From an uncultured Lachnospiraceae bacterium (lineage in GTDB: Bacteria; Bacillota; Clostridia; Lachnospirales; Lachnospiraceae): 39,170 nucleotides of DNA. Below, piece after piece: positions 16,422-25,419 of the stretch; position 1 is the stretch's first letter, and each line of letters opens with the position of its first letter. The stretch covers positions 1-39,170 of the forward strand of contig CAJUED010000036.1 in assembly GCA_910585075.1 (NCBI GenBank), written 5' to 3'. Below the pieces are notes generated by a model. It was not told the DNA's origin. It made no database searches and saw only the letters and a list, made by a program, of their open reading frames with translations. The position numbers were made by a program, and so were the translations under genes.

Positions 16422-17738
16422 TTACATGTGGTCAAGAGCTATATAAAAAATCTTATCCTTTTCTATTCCATGCTCTGTCAGTGAACTGATAACAAATGCA
16501 GCCCAATGGAATAAGCTGATAAAAATAAGACTGTTATCCGGATTTATATCATGAATCATTTTTACGGGTAATCCTTCAAAAAACTTAATTTTCTCCGCAT
16601 TTTGATCCAGCATCCCACATATCGGAATATTATGCTCTCTAAAATGCTTTACCGCAATTCTTCCTCCGGCGCCTGCTCCATATATCCAAAGTTTATTTCC
16701 CTCTAGCTTTTTTTTGACCTTGTCTAAATTTTCAAGAAACAATTCTTCAAATATTTTTTCTTCTAACAGCATCTCTTGCTTAAGGCAATGTTCTAAAGCC
16801 TCATCAGTACAATTTGCAAACCTTTCAAGTCTGTTCGTATGCTTAGTCACTCTTTGAAGCATTCCATTATTTTTATATTTATTCAGTGTTTCCGGATTTA
16901 AATCTGCTGATTTTCTCATTTCATAGCAATAAGATGGCCGGTCCAAAGAAAGATACTTCCACGTTCCTTTTATTACCGCATTCGTACCCCTATACTTTTC
17001 AGATATTCCATCTAACAAATTACATAAATCTTCTATCCAACAACGATAAAATTTTTTTGCCCAGCTTTGAATTTTCTTGTCGGGATTAATGCTGAGAACC
17101 GGAACTACGGAAAACAGCGCCTTGTAATTTTGTAAGGCGAACATTTCCAAAAAATAACCTATCCAGCCAAATCCATAATTATCTTTATATTTTTGATCGC
17201 ATTGACTACGCAATAAAGAGTTTGTCCTTATTGGTGTAAAGATAGATGTTTTAAAAATTGACAAACCTATGCAGGTAATCGCGACAAAGCATTCCTTTAA
17301 AAAGGAATCTTTATCCGTGTATATTTTTCCATCATTTTCTTCATTGTTGACAGCGTGTAATATAATATAATCTATATCTTTTTTCAGGTATGGAAATATC
17401 TTTTGATCCAATATAGCAAAATCATGATATCTGGAATCTCCTGCTATCCAGACATACTTGGAACGTACATTCAAGAGGGGAAATGTCGGCTTGTAGCCTA
17501 CACTTGTCTCAGAATTTACATGATAATATTTAATATCCGTATTGTTTTCATGGTTAAAAGCCGTTATATACTTTTGAGTGTCATGATTTGTACTGCTGTC
17601 CCAGATACTTAAGCCGATATTTCGTATTCTTATTTCGTTATAACAGTGTTTTAACCATTCTGCTACAAACTCACAGCGATTATAAGTAACTACCGCTATT
17701 TCAAATTCCTCCGGTTCAAAGGTGACAATTTTAACCAT
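16422..17738 (-). CDS. GT2-like glycosyltransferase with C-terminal Rossmann 'YGAG' module
   Basis: A 438-residue two-domain protein. The N-terminal half begins FEIAVVTYNRCEFVAEWLKH, as in GT-A family 2 enzymes, with WDSST near residue 46 and WIAGDSRYHD as the likely metal/nucleotide site. The C-terminal half has KLWIYGAGAGGRIAVKHF at about residue 350, then GMLDQNAEKIKFFEGLPV and LIFISLFH, a small Rossmann-like fold. This module recurs in many proteins of the window. A GAGG site lies before the ATG, 10 bases after the stop of the broken gene upstream. It probably adds a sugar to the flagellin glycan; the sugar is unknown. Confidence 0.75.
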   Translation of the reverse strand: MVKIVTFEPEEFEIAVVTYNRCEFVAEWLKHCYNEIRIRNIGLSIWDSSTNHDTQKYITAFNHENNTDIKYYHVNSETSVGYKPTFPLLNVRSKYVWIAGDSRYHDFAILDQKIFPYLKKDIDYIILHAVNNEENDGKIYTDKDSFLKECFVAITCIGLSIFKTSIFTPIRTNSLLRSQCDQKYKDNYGFGWIGYFLEMFALQNYKALFSVVPVLSINPDKKIQSWAKKFYRCWIEDLCNLLDGISEKYRGTNAVIKGTWKYLSLDRPSYCYEMRKSADLNPETLNKYKNNGMLQRVTKHTNRLERFANCTDEALEHCLKQEMLLEEKIFEELFLENLDKVKKKLEGNKLWIYGAGAGGRIAVKHFREHNIPICGMLDQNAEKIKFFEGLPVKMIHDINPDNSLIFISLFHWAAFVISSLTEHGIEKDKIFYIALDHM

Positions 17739-17748
17739 TATGTTTTCC

Positions 17749-18243
17749 TCATCTTAAAACATATACATACAAATAGCTGTAAATACATTTCATATATTTC
17801 GTCAGCTTAGGAATTGAGCTTTTAGAAATAATGACGACGTTTTTATATTTGGGGAGATGCTCAGGTTCCTTCTCCGGGCAATTAAAATTATCCACAAACA
17901 ATGCAATATCTATCGGATTATTATATAATTCTTCATACCTTTTTCTTTGTGTCGGAAACAGATTCCTAATTTTGTCCCTGTCAGCATATAGCGTTATGCT
18001 ATCTAATAATTTTTCACGATTTTCCATACCTGAAAATAGAGTTTTTCCCAATTGTTCACCAAACGATAAATCAGCATCGTAAATATTTGCCGGCTTTAAT
18101 TCCTTTATCAGAAAACAGAGGGCATCATAATAAGCACACAGTTTGCTTACATATCTGCTTCCGGGGTAACAAAATACAATATTTTCCTTCGGGACATCCC
18201 GTTGCAGTAATTCCTGTGCAAAATTATGACTGGTAGATGCTAT
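17749..18243 (-). pseudogene. 5'-truncated fragment of unknown glycan-cluster gene
   Basis: The minus strand is open from 18243 to the stop at 17749, but has no ATG and only a TTG at 18051. The translation, with ENIVFCYPGSRYVSKLCAYY, the ADLSFGEQLGKTLFSGM segment and NVVIISKSSIPKLTKYMK, looks like real protein but matches no family I recognise. An in-frame TAA lies just before 18243. It follows a cut-off DUF4422 gene, so a deletion probably joined two gene pieces here. Expression of a short protein from the TTG is possible but unlikely. Confidence 0.55.
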
Positions 18244-18271
18244 TTAGCATATAATGATTAGGTATGGGCCA

Positions 18272-18610
18272 TTAGTTGCTTGTGGCTATAAAATCGATTT
18301 GCTTTATTTCAAATAATTCTTTTACATCCTGTAAACCAACAGGTACCCTACCGTCGAAGCTTAAATATCCACGATAGGTACATAAACCAGTATATTCATG
18401 ATTTGTGTTTTTCCAAACCCAATATAAACCGGTGCCTAAGCCGTCAAAGGTATCTTTGTATATAGAAATATTATCCCCCGTATCATCTCCCGGCATGTCC
18501 AAATGTTTTCCATCGTAAGCCTTTCCTGTATGTAACAGGGTATAGAGCGGAACGTTAAAACATGGTGTATTTACATGTGTACAACAATATACTTTATATT
18601 TACTATCCAT
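18272..18610 (-). pseudogene. DUF4422-like glycosyltransferase, truncated
   Basis: A 112-residue ORF that resembles only the first part of DUF4422 proteins: YKVYCCTHVNTPCFNV at the start, then PGDDTGDNISI and GLYWVWKNTNHEYTGLCTYRGYL. The related complete protein at 34340-35443 has ENISEKN, LYWIWKH and YVGLSHYRRRF in the same order and continues about 120 residues further. Here the frame ends soon after FIATSN. It is therefore a 3'-truncated gene, probably inactive. GAAAGA before the ATG is a weak ribosome binding site. Confidence 0.65.
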
Positions 18611-18643
18611 AGATTCTTTCCTCGCTCTTACTTATTTAAAATT

Positions 18644-19429
18644 TTAGTTTCCAAATATATCACGGACATATTTCATTACATTTTCTATCTTATATCCTTT
18701 CCCCATTTCTATAGAAATGTATCCGTCATATTTTTCCTTTTGGAGCAGATTGCGCAACTGAATATGTATGTCGCGTTTCAAGATTTCTTTTAACCCAGGC
18801 TCGCTGATATGTACATGATTAACGCAACTTATATTATCTTCAAGCATTGAAATATTTTCATTGTTTTGAATTACTGTACCTACATCTAAGTTTAATTTAA
18901 GTCCTTCACAATTCACTTCTTTTATAAATTCAATGGCAGTTAATGTTTCATTGATGAAGTTGGTATTGTAAATAGCCGAAACCGCTTCAAGTCCAATAAT
19001 TGTGTTATGATCTGATGCAAATTCTGCTATTTCTCTAAAAAAAGGTATCGCAACACGGAAAGCGTCTATGCCGTCAGGAACCCTTCGGTTTTTGGGACAA
19101 CCTAAAACCAGATTATGACATTCAAGCTTTTCCGCAAAAAGGATGGCCTTTTTGGTATATGCAGTCAATTCCTTACATTCCTCAGCAGAAGAAAATAGAT
19201 TTTCTTCTTTTCTATACCAGATTGACTGCATGGAAGGAATCAAAAAACCATATTCTCCTTTGAGCTTTCTATACCAGTTGATGATATCGTCTAAATGATC
19301 ATAGGGTGCGTTTGGAATTATTCTTGAAGGAGCAATTTCTAATCCTATATATCCCAATTCTTCCATCAATTTATATACAAAATCATCCATATCCATATTC
19401 CATGCTATATTAGAAATAGCTATTTTCAT
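18644..19429 (-). CDS. Sugar phosphate isomerase/epimerase family protein (TIM barrel)
   Basis: A 261-residue protein of the AP endonuclease 2-like TIM-barrel superfamily that includes xylose isomerase-like sugar isomerases. Expected metal-ligand segments are seen: YIGLEIAPSR near residue 28, LVLGCPKNRR, IIGLEAVS, LKLNLDVGT, NHVHISEPG and YISIEMG. There is no signal peptide. The ribosome binding site (GAGGG) is weak. It lies 46 bases downstream of an epimerase gene on the same strand, so it may take part in the same sugar conversion. The substrate cannot be told from sequence. Confidence 0.78.
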   Translation of the reverse strand: MKIAISNIAWNMDMDDFVYKLMEELGYIGLEIAPSRIIPNAPYDHLDDIINWYRKLKGEYGFLIPSMQSIWYRKEENLFSSAEECKELTAYTKKAILFAEKLECHNLVLGCPKNRRVPDGIDAFRVAIPFFREIAEFASDHNTIIGLEAVSAIYNTNFINETLTAIEFIKEVNCEGLKLNLDVGTVIQNNENISMLEDNISCVNHVHISEPGLKEILKRDIHIQLRNLLQKEKYDGYISIEMGKGYKIENVMKYVRDIFGN

Positions 19430-19475
19430 TTACATATCCCTCGCATCATATTATGTTCAATACTTGTAGCAAATT

Positions 19476-20417
19476 TTATTTTTTATCTGTACCACACTCG
19501 GTTTCAGATTTGATAAAATGCATAATCTGCTTCAAAATCACATGTTTATCACATATGTACCCGTCTTTCCCACCAAATATTTCTGCATACTTTGTTTTAT
19601 AATTGTAGTGGGCAGGAGTACCTTTTAACTCATTAGCGAAATTTTCTCCTGTGATATACCGATATATTTCAGCGGCGGACACAGGTTCCGTTGCCGGATG
19701 CCAGATATGCAAATTATGAGATAATGCAACTTGTATATCTGACCACAAATTAGATAAGGAATAAAACTGAAAAATACTTCGACTGTCGGTAAAATTTAAT
19801 GCCGTAAAACCGATTTCCTTAAATAGCTTCTTTGCAGCAACCTTTTCCGTGTCAGTTAATGCCTTGCATTTAAAATATCCATTATCTAAAGGCTGGTAAT
19901 ATTTTTCGATAGAGGACTCTTTTTGAACCAATTCTGTAAACTTGTCGGCCTTCAACATGAATGGAATTATGTTTATAAAATCATATAAAAAATTTTTTTT
20001 GATGTTTTTCCCAAACAATGCGGGTAACCGAATTATTAGGGCATCAGGATAATTGATTGTTACCCATTGCTCTAATTTGTAGCGATTAAAACCATATGGA
20101 TGTAATTGCGCATAATTTATATGAACATTCTCATCTACATTTACCGGAGTATCTAATACGTCAACAGTCGATATCAATATCAGCTTTTTAGGAGCGATTG
20201 CATGGATAATATTTTGTGCCTGTAAAATCAATTCCATATCTTTTTCAGGAAAGTTATTCGCAAGGTATTTTTCCGCCCGGAGCCCGGCATAAACCAATAA
20301 ATCCGGTTCCAATCCATAAGCCATTTCGATATTTTTAGAATTATATACCTTATCAAAAGCACCCGTTTCATATAGATTACTTCCGACAAACCCTGTATAT
20401 CCCACCAATGCATTCAT
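19476..20417 (-). CDS. NAD-dependent epimerase/dehydratase family protein (atypical SDR)
   Basis: A 313-residue protein with the Rossmann start GYTGFVGSN (6-14) and the later segments LISTVDVLDT and HPYGFNRYKLEQWV. The usual YxxxK pair of extended SDRs is not present: four residues after Tyr108 comes Arg, with Lys at 114. It is thus an atypical SDR that may use another residue or have lost redox chemistry. Its ATG overlaps the stop of the upstream transferase by four bases (ATGA), so the two are translationally coupled. A role in nucleotide-sugar formation is likely from context only. Confidence 0.75.
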   Translation of the reverse strand: MNALVGYTGFVGSNLYETGAFDKVYNSKNIEMAYGLEPDLLVYAGLRAEKYLANNFPEKDMELILQAQNIIHAIAPKKLILISTVDVLDTPVNVDENVHINYAQLHPYGFNRYKLEQWVTINYPDALIIRLPALFGKNIKKNFLYDFINIIPFMLKADKFTELVQKESSIEKYYQPLDNGYFKCKALTDTEKVAAKKLFKEIGFTALNFTDSRSIFQFYSLSNLWSDIQVALSHNLHIWHPATEPVSAAEIYRYITGENFANELKGTPAHYNYKTKYAEIFGGKDGYICDKHVILKQIMHFIKSETECGTDKK

Positions 20418-21715
20418 AATGTTTCTCCATCTTTGTGCGCCGCCTTCTTACGGGATTTTTCCTTTTGCTTTTCTTCCTCTAATAAAATATAATGTCCCCA
20501 TGGGGTAGCGTAGCTATCATCGTCTATTCCATATCTACCGATATTAAACGCAAAATATTTTTCAAATCCATTCGATAATAATAATGCTACACGAAAACTG
20601 CTATTCCAACCTGATATGATATAATCACATTCTGATAACATATAGAGCTGCCGCAAATACTCCATCCCCTTCAGGTATCCATCATTTTTTCTTTCGAAAC
20701 GGACATTGGTAATTGCAGCGTCCGCAGGCAAAACAGGATAATTTTCAATCAGTTCTCTTTCAGAAAATATAACCATATCCCCAAATTCTTCTATAAATCT
20801 TTTTTGGCCATTCGCATCTTCTGTTGACAAATATATTTTTTGGAAATTCCATTCCTTTTGTAATTGTCTTACTTTATCAATTAGTACATCAAGCTCCGGC
20901 TGTATATCATGCATATATGTTTTTGCTAATAAATAATCTGTTCCCCGAAAAACCACCCCGCAAACTTTTTCTCCATCGTGGAAGATTTTTTTTCGTTCTT
21001 CCTGCAGTAAATTATCAAATTCCTTATTAGGACGTAGATATTTTTGAAACACCTGCGCATGCTTTTGAAAAGTAGCCATATCTTTTTTGTCTCTTATAAG
21101 TTTATCAACATCAAGACCTCTATAATTCCAATCCGATGTAGGAGATAAAACGACATTTTTACTATTGTAAACTTCCTCCGCCTGTAAATGAGACGGCTGC
21201 TGAAACCACATTTCGAAAGTATTTACATTTCCCGGCAGAGTATCTTCCATATATACATTCCGATAATTTATGAAATCAAAATAAACTTCATAGTCATCTG
21301 GCAAATCTAATAAATTTCCACATATATTTATTAAAATGGCACCTATCCCTGAGTGACAATAAGGCTGTCTGATAACATATATGGTTTTTTCAGGATTGAG
21401 CCTGCCCAAAGACAATTCTATTTCCCGATAAAAATCGTCATAGCAAAAAATCTGTGACCTCTTTATGTTATGCTTAAATACCAAATCATGGTGTATACTT
21501 CCATATGCCAATTTCGATGTAATACATATATAGTGATATGCCGTATTTCTGATTTCCTCCGGCTTTATGTATGCTATATTTAATTTTTCAGCTATCATCT
21601 TACCTTGCTTGGCATTTCTGTCCGACAAAGCCAAAATGTTATAACAAGGCTTCATTGACCAATATAAATTTTCTACATCATCATTTGCACCATATAAGAT
21701 AATATTCTTTTTCAT
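20414..21715 (-). CDS. O-fucosyltransferase-like protein with N-terminal Rossmann module
   Basis: A 433-residue protein from the ATG at 21715, which overlaps the upstream stop as ATGA and has AGGGGA in front; a TTG 15 bases further up is less likely. The N-terminus NIILYGANDDVENLYW and NILALSDRNAKQGKMIAEKL is a variant of the Rossmann module common in this locus (YGAN in place of YGAG). The C-terminal part has GVVFRGTDY near residue 250, IYLSTEDANGQKRFIEEFG and MLSECDYIISGWNSSF, the donor-binding half of an O-fucosyltransferase-like fold related to the 513-residue pair in block A. The basic tail (KEKSRKKAAHKD) is dispensable-looking. Donor sugar unknown. Confidence 0.75.
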   Translation of the reverse strand: MKKNIILYGANDDVENLYWSMKPCYNILALSDRNAKQGKMIAEKLNIAYIKPEEIRNTAYHYICITSKLAYGSIHHDLVFKHNIKRSQIFCYDDFYREIELSLGRLNPEKTIYVIRQPYCHSGIGAILINICGNLLDLPDDYEVYFDFINYRNVYMEDTLPGNVNTFEMWFQQPSHLQAEEVYNSKNVVLSPTSDWNYRGLDVDKLIRDKKDMATFQKHAQVFQKYLRPNKEFDNLLQEERKKIFHDGEKVCGVVFRGTDYLLAKTYMHDIQPELDVLIDKVRQLQKEWNFQKIYLSTEDANGQKRFIEEFGDMVIFSERELIENYPVLPADAAITNVRFERKNDGYLKGMEYLRQLYMLSECDYIISGWNSSFRVALLLSNGFEKYFAFNIGRYGIDDDSYATPWGHYILLEEEKQKEKSRKKAAHKDGETL

Positions 21716-22647
21716 GTTAATCCCCTGCAATAATCAAAAAAATCCGATGGCGAATAAAACAGCTCCAGTCTACTTTCAATCTCCTCTATACTCCAATCCC
21801 ACCATCGTATCTGTTGTAAAATCTTTATATCCTCGCTACGGAATCGATACTTTATCACTTTCGCAGGAACCCCACCGGCAACGGCATAGGCAGGTACATC
21901 TTTCGTAATGACTGCCCCTGCAGCAAGTATCGCCCCATCACCTATCTTCACACCTGGGAGAATGCTTACATTAGCGCCTATCCACACATCATTCCCTATG
22001 ATGACCGGACGATTGTCCCGTAATTTACTATCCACAAAAGGATGATTGTTCTCATTGTGTCCATATCGTTCACATAATTCTTCCCGCGCTTTGGCCTTTT
22101 CCCATGCATAGGCCAGTGGATTATCCAGTATCGGATGTGTGGTTATATAGCCAACCGGATGGTTGTTCCAAATCTTTGCCGTCTCATTGATAGAGCAGAA
22201 ACGCCCAATCGATTCCGCCATTGGGAAAAATTCCAGCAGTCCCTCATATCCATACGTATATCTTCCGACTTTACACCCTCTGTAAATAATATCTTCTTCA
22301 TTCAGCTCTCCGGCGGCGATGCAATAAATATTTTCAAATGTAAATCCTATTTTTTTGACGCATTCAACCGCCTCGGGATCATATCCCCGCAGGCTTATAA
22401 CAATAAAATCCCCTTTTACATCCGCATCTGCCAGAGGATGTACCGGCAAATCAAATTTTCCCTGTAGCTTTATTGCATTTTCATCGTAAAAACCGCTTAT
22501 GCTGATATGATTTTCCCGAAAGACTTCGCTTAAAATCTGCCCGCCTTTTCCGGCTCCATATATCCAGATGTTTTTACCGGACGCTCTCGAGAGTATTAAT
22601 TCCAGTTTGCTTTCACATACTTCTCTGAATCTGTTTTCTGACAGCAT
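21712..22647 (-). CDS. Left-handed beta-helix acetyltransferase with N-terminal Rossmann module
   Basis: A 311-residue fusion. Residues 1-110 carry the IWIYGAGKGGQILSEVF module. The rest is a CatB/Vat-like hexapeptide acyltransferase: IIGNDVWIGANVSILPGVKI, the IGDGAILAAGAVITKDVPAYAV repeat region and GGVPAKVI, with the catalytic His expected in NNHPVGYITTHP. AGAGG precedes the ATG. It would acetylate an amino or hydroxyl group of a sugar using acetyl-CoA. It is a candidate for the N-acetylation step that the FdtA/FdtB pair in block C needs, but it is on the other transcription unit and this is inference. The N-terminal fusion is also seen in PglD-type sugar acetyltransferases. Confidence 0.85.
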   Translation of the reverse strand: MLSENRFREVCESKLELILSRASGKNIWIYGAGKGGQILSEVFRENHISISGFYDENAIKLQGKFDLPVHPLADADVKGDFIVISLRGYDPEAVECVKKIGFTFENIYCIAAGELNEEDIIYRGCKVGRYTYGYEGLLEFFPMAESIGRFCSINETAKIWNNHPVGYITTHPILDNPLAYAWEKAKAREELCERYGHNENNHPFVDSKLRDNRPVIIGNDVWIGANVSILPGVKIGDGAILAAGAVITKDVPAYAVAGGVPAKVIKYRFRSEDIKILQQIRWWDWSIEEIESRLELFYSPSDFFDYCRGLT

Positions 22648-22659
22648 TAAAGTACCTCT

Positions 22660-23784
22660 TTATTTATCCGCTTCCTTCACCCCATACATAAGGCATACAT
22701 CCCTCACATATTTCAAAACCGCTGCAGGGCTTAAATATTCATCTGCAAACTCCTGCATGCTCTGGCATATATCATCATATTTCTCGGGGTGTGCTTCCAT
22801 ATATTTATACGCCTCAACAAGATCAGACAAATCCTCCTTTACCGGGATGTAATGCTTCCATGGTACAAGCTTGTCAAAATACCATTCCCTGTATGGCCTG
22901 TCAGCAAGAAATATCGGGCGTTTTAAGTGGAAAAGCACCTTCACACGATCCGTCCAGCTTGACCCCCGCACATCGATAAGGTATTTATATTTCGCCTGCC
23001 CTGTCATGGAAAGATAATTCTTCCCTCCGCCTTTTCCAACCATCTCAAATGAAAAATATTCAGGAAACCTTTCCTTCATATAAAGAAGCTGTTTTCTGGA
23101 CGCACAAGCATTTACATTCCCGCGCCAGCATATACGGGGAGCTTCCCAGGGTATCTGGGCGGCCTTTCTGCATTCCGCCAAGCTTTCTGTATAAAAATAT
23201 TCTTCTTCATCAATAAAGGACTTGAAATCCGGGATAGGAATCACCGTATCACTTACGGAATATATGGTGCAGTAGGCCAAAATAGTATCCAGGTGATTTC
23301 TCCTGGCAATCTCATACGCATCATCCGCTTCGTCCAAAAGATACACATAAAAATCCACTCGGCGTCCCTCGAAATCCTTCTGATAGATTTCAAACATCTT
23401 CCGGAACATTTCCATTGTCTGGTGGATGCGCGGGAGCGAATCGGTAGTATCGCCCATTTCATATTTTAAGGCAGGATATGTACCATGAATATGAAGTAGG
23501 TTGCGCGGTACCAGTTTGCTTTCTTTCGGTTTATAAATACTGTATGGTATATGGTTTTCCTCAAGCTGCTTACATATTTTTTCCCTGATGTCAACATTCC
23601 ATGGTGTGACGACCACCTCATAATCCTGATAAATCTCCATTAATTTTTCAAACTTAATAACCGGTATCTCTTTAATTTCGGGGGGGGCACCGCAATAATT
23701 ATCACAGAAACAGGCAACCCTATCCTTACCATAATCTGCAAGTGCCATTTTCCCGACGATACCAGCGCCATACAGAATAATCAT
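22660..23784 (-). CDS. GT90 (CAP10-like) glycosyltransferase with N-terminal Rossmann module
   Basis: A 374-residue protein. It begins with MIILYGAGIVGKMALADYG and continues with a GT90/CAP10-like domain: RICWRGN, KYKYLIDVRGSSWTDRVKVL, RPIFLADRPYREWYF and WKHYIPVKEDLSDL. GT90 enzymes use UDP-xylose or UDP-glucose in eukaryotes; bacterial members act in glycan synthesis. AAGGAGGG precedes the ATG. A run of eight C (on the coding strand; 23680-23687) encodes part of GAPPEI at about residue 34. A slip in it would truncate the protein, so it could be phase variable. A close paralogue with a frameshift is at 33216-34335. Confidence 0.82.
   Translation of the reverse strand: MIILYGAGIVGKMALADYGKDRVACFCDNYCGAPPEIKEIPVIKFEKLMEIYQDYEVVVTPWNVDIREKICKQLEENHIPYSIYKPKESKLVPRNLLHIHGTYPALKYEMGDTTDSLPRIHQTMEMFRKMFEIYQKDFEGRRVDFYVYLLDEADDAYEIARRNHLDTILAYCTIYSVSDTVIPIPDFKSFIDEEEYFYTESLAECRKAAQIPWEAPRICWRGNVNACASRKQLLYMKERFPEYFSFEMVGKGGGKNYLSMTGQAKYKYLIDVRGSSWTDRVKVLFHLKRPIFLADRPYREWYFDKLVPWKHYIPVKEDLSDLVEAYKYMEAHPEKYDDICQSMQEFADEYLSPAAVLKYVRDVCLMYGVKEADK
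23680..23687. repeat. Homopolymer run, G8 (C8 in the coding strand)
   Basis: Eight consecutive G on the + strand, inside the 5' part of the GT90 gene. The present length keeps the frame open. The aligned paralogue lacks this insertion. Runs like this slip during replication in many bacteria. Confidence 0.9.
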
Positions 23785-23857
23785 GTCTGCCCTCCTTTTA
23801 TTCCCGCGTGCAGCAATTCAAAGCCATGCCCGTCGAAAACACTCTCCTCGGAATTAT

Positions 23858-24991
23858 TCATTTCCAATATTGTCCGGTAAACACCTGTTCATCCGGTATC
23901 TTGCCTTTTATTACTTCAAGAACTTCCCGCGTATATTTAGGGATAAGGCCTATGATAAGCCCCTCATCGGACTCCGGCTTAAAATCATCAAATGCCCGAA
24001 TATTACTTCCGTCCGTATCCTTTTTCTCGGTAACGACATAGCCACCGAAAGCATATCCACAGGATTCCAGATAGGCTTTCACATTTTTTCCGTAATTGCC
24101 GGCTCCGTAAACATATATCTTTTTAAATTTTTTGCAAAACTTATTGATTTCCTCCAGGTTGAAGTATGATCGTTCATTTGCAAGACGCATGGCATGGCTT
24201 CGTATCAGTCCGGTATCGTACAGTTGGTTCCGTTCAAGATAATCCATGACCTTCTCACTGTCTGCCATATTCCCTTCGATACTGAAGGTTTTGCATTTCA
24301 GGATCGGAAAATGAAGCTTCTCGACCAAGTCGTATGCAAATATAAAATAGGAAATTTTGTTAAATTCTTTTTTCTCGCCTAGCTTCTCCACCGTATAATA
24401 GGCTTTGCTCTGATAGCCTCTTTCATTAAAATAATGGGTGAAGCTTTGCTCATACCGGATTAGCACATCAGTGAACTTTTCACAATAAGGCATGTCATCC
24501 CAGAACTCTAAAAAGTCCTGGCTGTGGAACATCCTGCTTTTGATGTACAGGAAATATGACTGTAAGTGTTTGGGGATATGTATCCTGTCATCCGGCGCGT
24601 TTCCCGGCCATTCGGTGAATCCCCAGAAATCCACCTCCGGTTCGGCTTTTGTACCCTCAAAGAAATCTGATAAGGGATAGAAAAATCCCCAGAATGTATC
24701 GTTATATATGACAAGTTCGTCATACTTTCCCAGCATATTTGTATTAGACAAATCCGCAATCGCATCCTTGATGGCTCCGGCGTCAAATCCTTTGTTATCC
24801 CGTATCAGAAGCTTGTCAGAATGCAGTGCAAGCTGTCCTTTTCCTTCTTCCTGTATAAGGCCGTTGACAACGGTGTAGATACAATCCACGTAATCCCGCA
24901 TCCCATCCAGAAGATTTATTACATATGAATCAAAGATTCCTTCCTGGTCATAAAAGACAAATATGGCTATTCTTTTCGTAGTCTGCTTCAT
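23858..24991 (-). CDS. RgpF-like (rhamnan synthesis F) protein with C-terminal Rossmann module
   Basis: A 377-residue protein. The N-terminal 240 residues match the RgpF family of polysaccharide synthesis transferases: RIAIFVFYDQEG, LLIRDNKGFDAGAIKDAI, YDELVIYNDTFWGFFYPLSD and VDFWGFTEWPGN. From about residue 285 comes KKIYVYGAGNYGKNVKAYL, then GGYVVTEKKDTDGSNIRAFD, the module shared across the locus. GGAG precedes the ATG. It is the first gene of the minus block, with a candidate promoter 70-100 bases upstream. In streptococci RgpF adds sugars to rhamnan chains; here the acceptor is unknown. Confidence 0.85.
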   Translation of the reverse strand: MKQTTKRIAIFVFYDQEGIFDSYVINLLDGMRDYVDCIYTVVNGLIQEEGKGQLALHSDKLLIRDNKGFDAGAIKDAIADLSNTNMLGKYDELVIYNDTFWGFFYPLSDFFEGTKAEPEVDFWGFTEWPGNAPDDRIHIPKHLQSYFLYIKSRMFHSQDFLEFWDDMPYCEKFTDVLIRYEQSFTHYFNERGYQSKAYYTVEKLGEKKEFNKISYFIFAYDLVEKLHFPILKCKTFSIEGNMADSEKVMDYLERNQLYDTGLIRSHAMRLANERSYFNLEEINKFCKKFKKIYVYGAGNYGKNVKAYLESCGYAFGGYVVTEKKDTDGSNIRAFDDFKPESDEGLIIGLIPKYTREVLEVIKGKIPDEQVFTGQYWK

Positions 24992-25061
24992 TTTTATACT
25001 CCGTAAATACCGCAGATATTGTCACGGATTTTATCTCAGATGCCATTTCAAATATCATCTT

Positions 25062-25090
25062 AGATAACATCTGTGTTATTGCAAAAACAA
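25062..25090 (-). promoter_or_regulatory. Candidate promoter of the minus-strand block B
   Basis: On the minus strand TTGTTT (25090-25085) and TTATCT (25067-25062) are 17 bases apart, placing a start near 25055, about 65 bases before the first ATG of the block. It is the best match I found in the divergent region; it is moderate. Confidence 0.35.
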
Positions 25091-25166
25091 GTAATTTGAA
25101 AACAAGTTTTCTTGCATATAAATTAAAAAAGGTATAAATATTCATATTTTATGCAGTCCCAAAACC

Positions 25167-25298
25167 TATAGTTTTTGAGACTCACTTTGTAAACACTCAA
25201 AGCAAATTTATTTTAGCATATTATCATTAAAGATTCAAGCATTTCTATTTTCCATAATGTGCAAATTGACCGGAATGAAAATAGTCTCAAAAACTATA
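25167..25298. repeat. 16-bp inverted repeat pair in the divergent intergenic region (possible MITE)
   Basis: The stretch 24992-25419 has no gene. In it, TATAGTTTTTGAGACT (25167-25182) is matched exactly by its reverse complement at 25283-25298, 100 bases away. The similarity extends outward imperfectly for about 13 bases (8 of 13), giving arms near 29 bp. The left arm is itself a small hairpin. The pair could be the ends of a non-autonomous mobile element of about 130-160 bp, or paired operator sites controlling both divergent blocks. Confidence 0.55.
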
Positions 25299-25419
25299 CG
25301 TTATAGGATTCATTCATCACAAAAGTGTGCTGAATGAATTACTATATAAATCTCAACTAAATGGAGTAATGTGTCAAATTGTTTAGATATGAGCTTTAAA
25401 TTGCTTTTAGGAGGACGTG

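Noticed and set aside
24948..25145. 65-codon minus-strand ORF before the RgpF-like gene
   Set aside because: It overlaps the start of that gene in another frame, has no good ribosome binding site and covers the candidate promoter.
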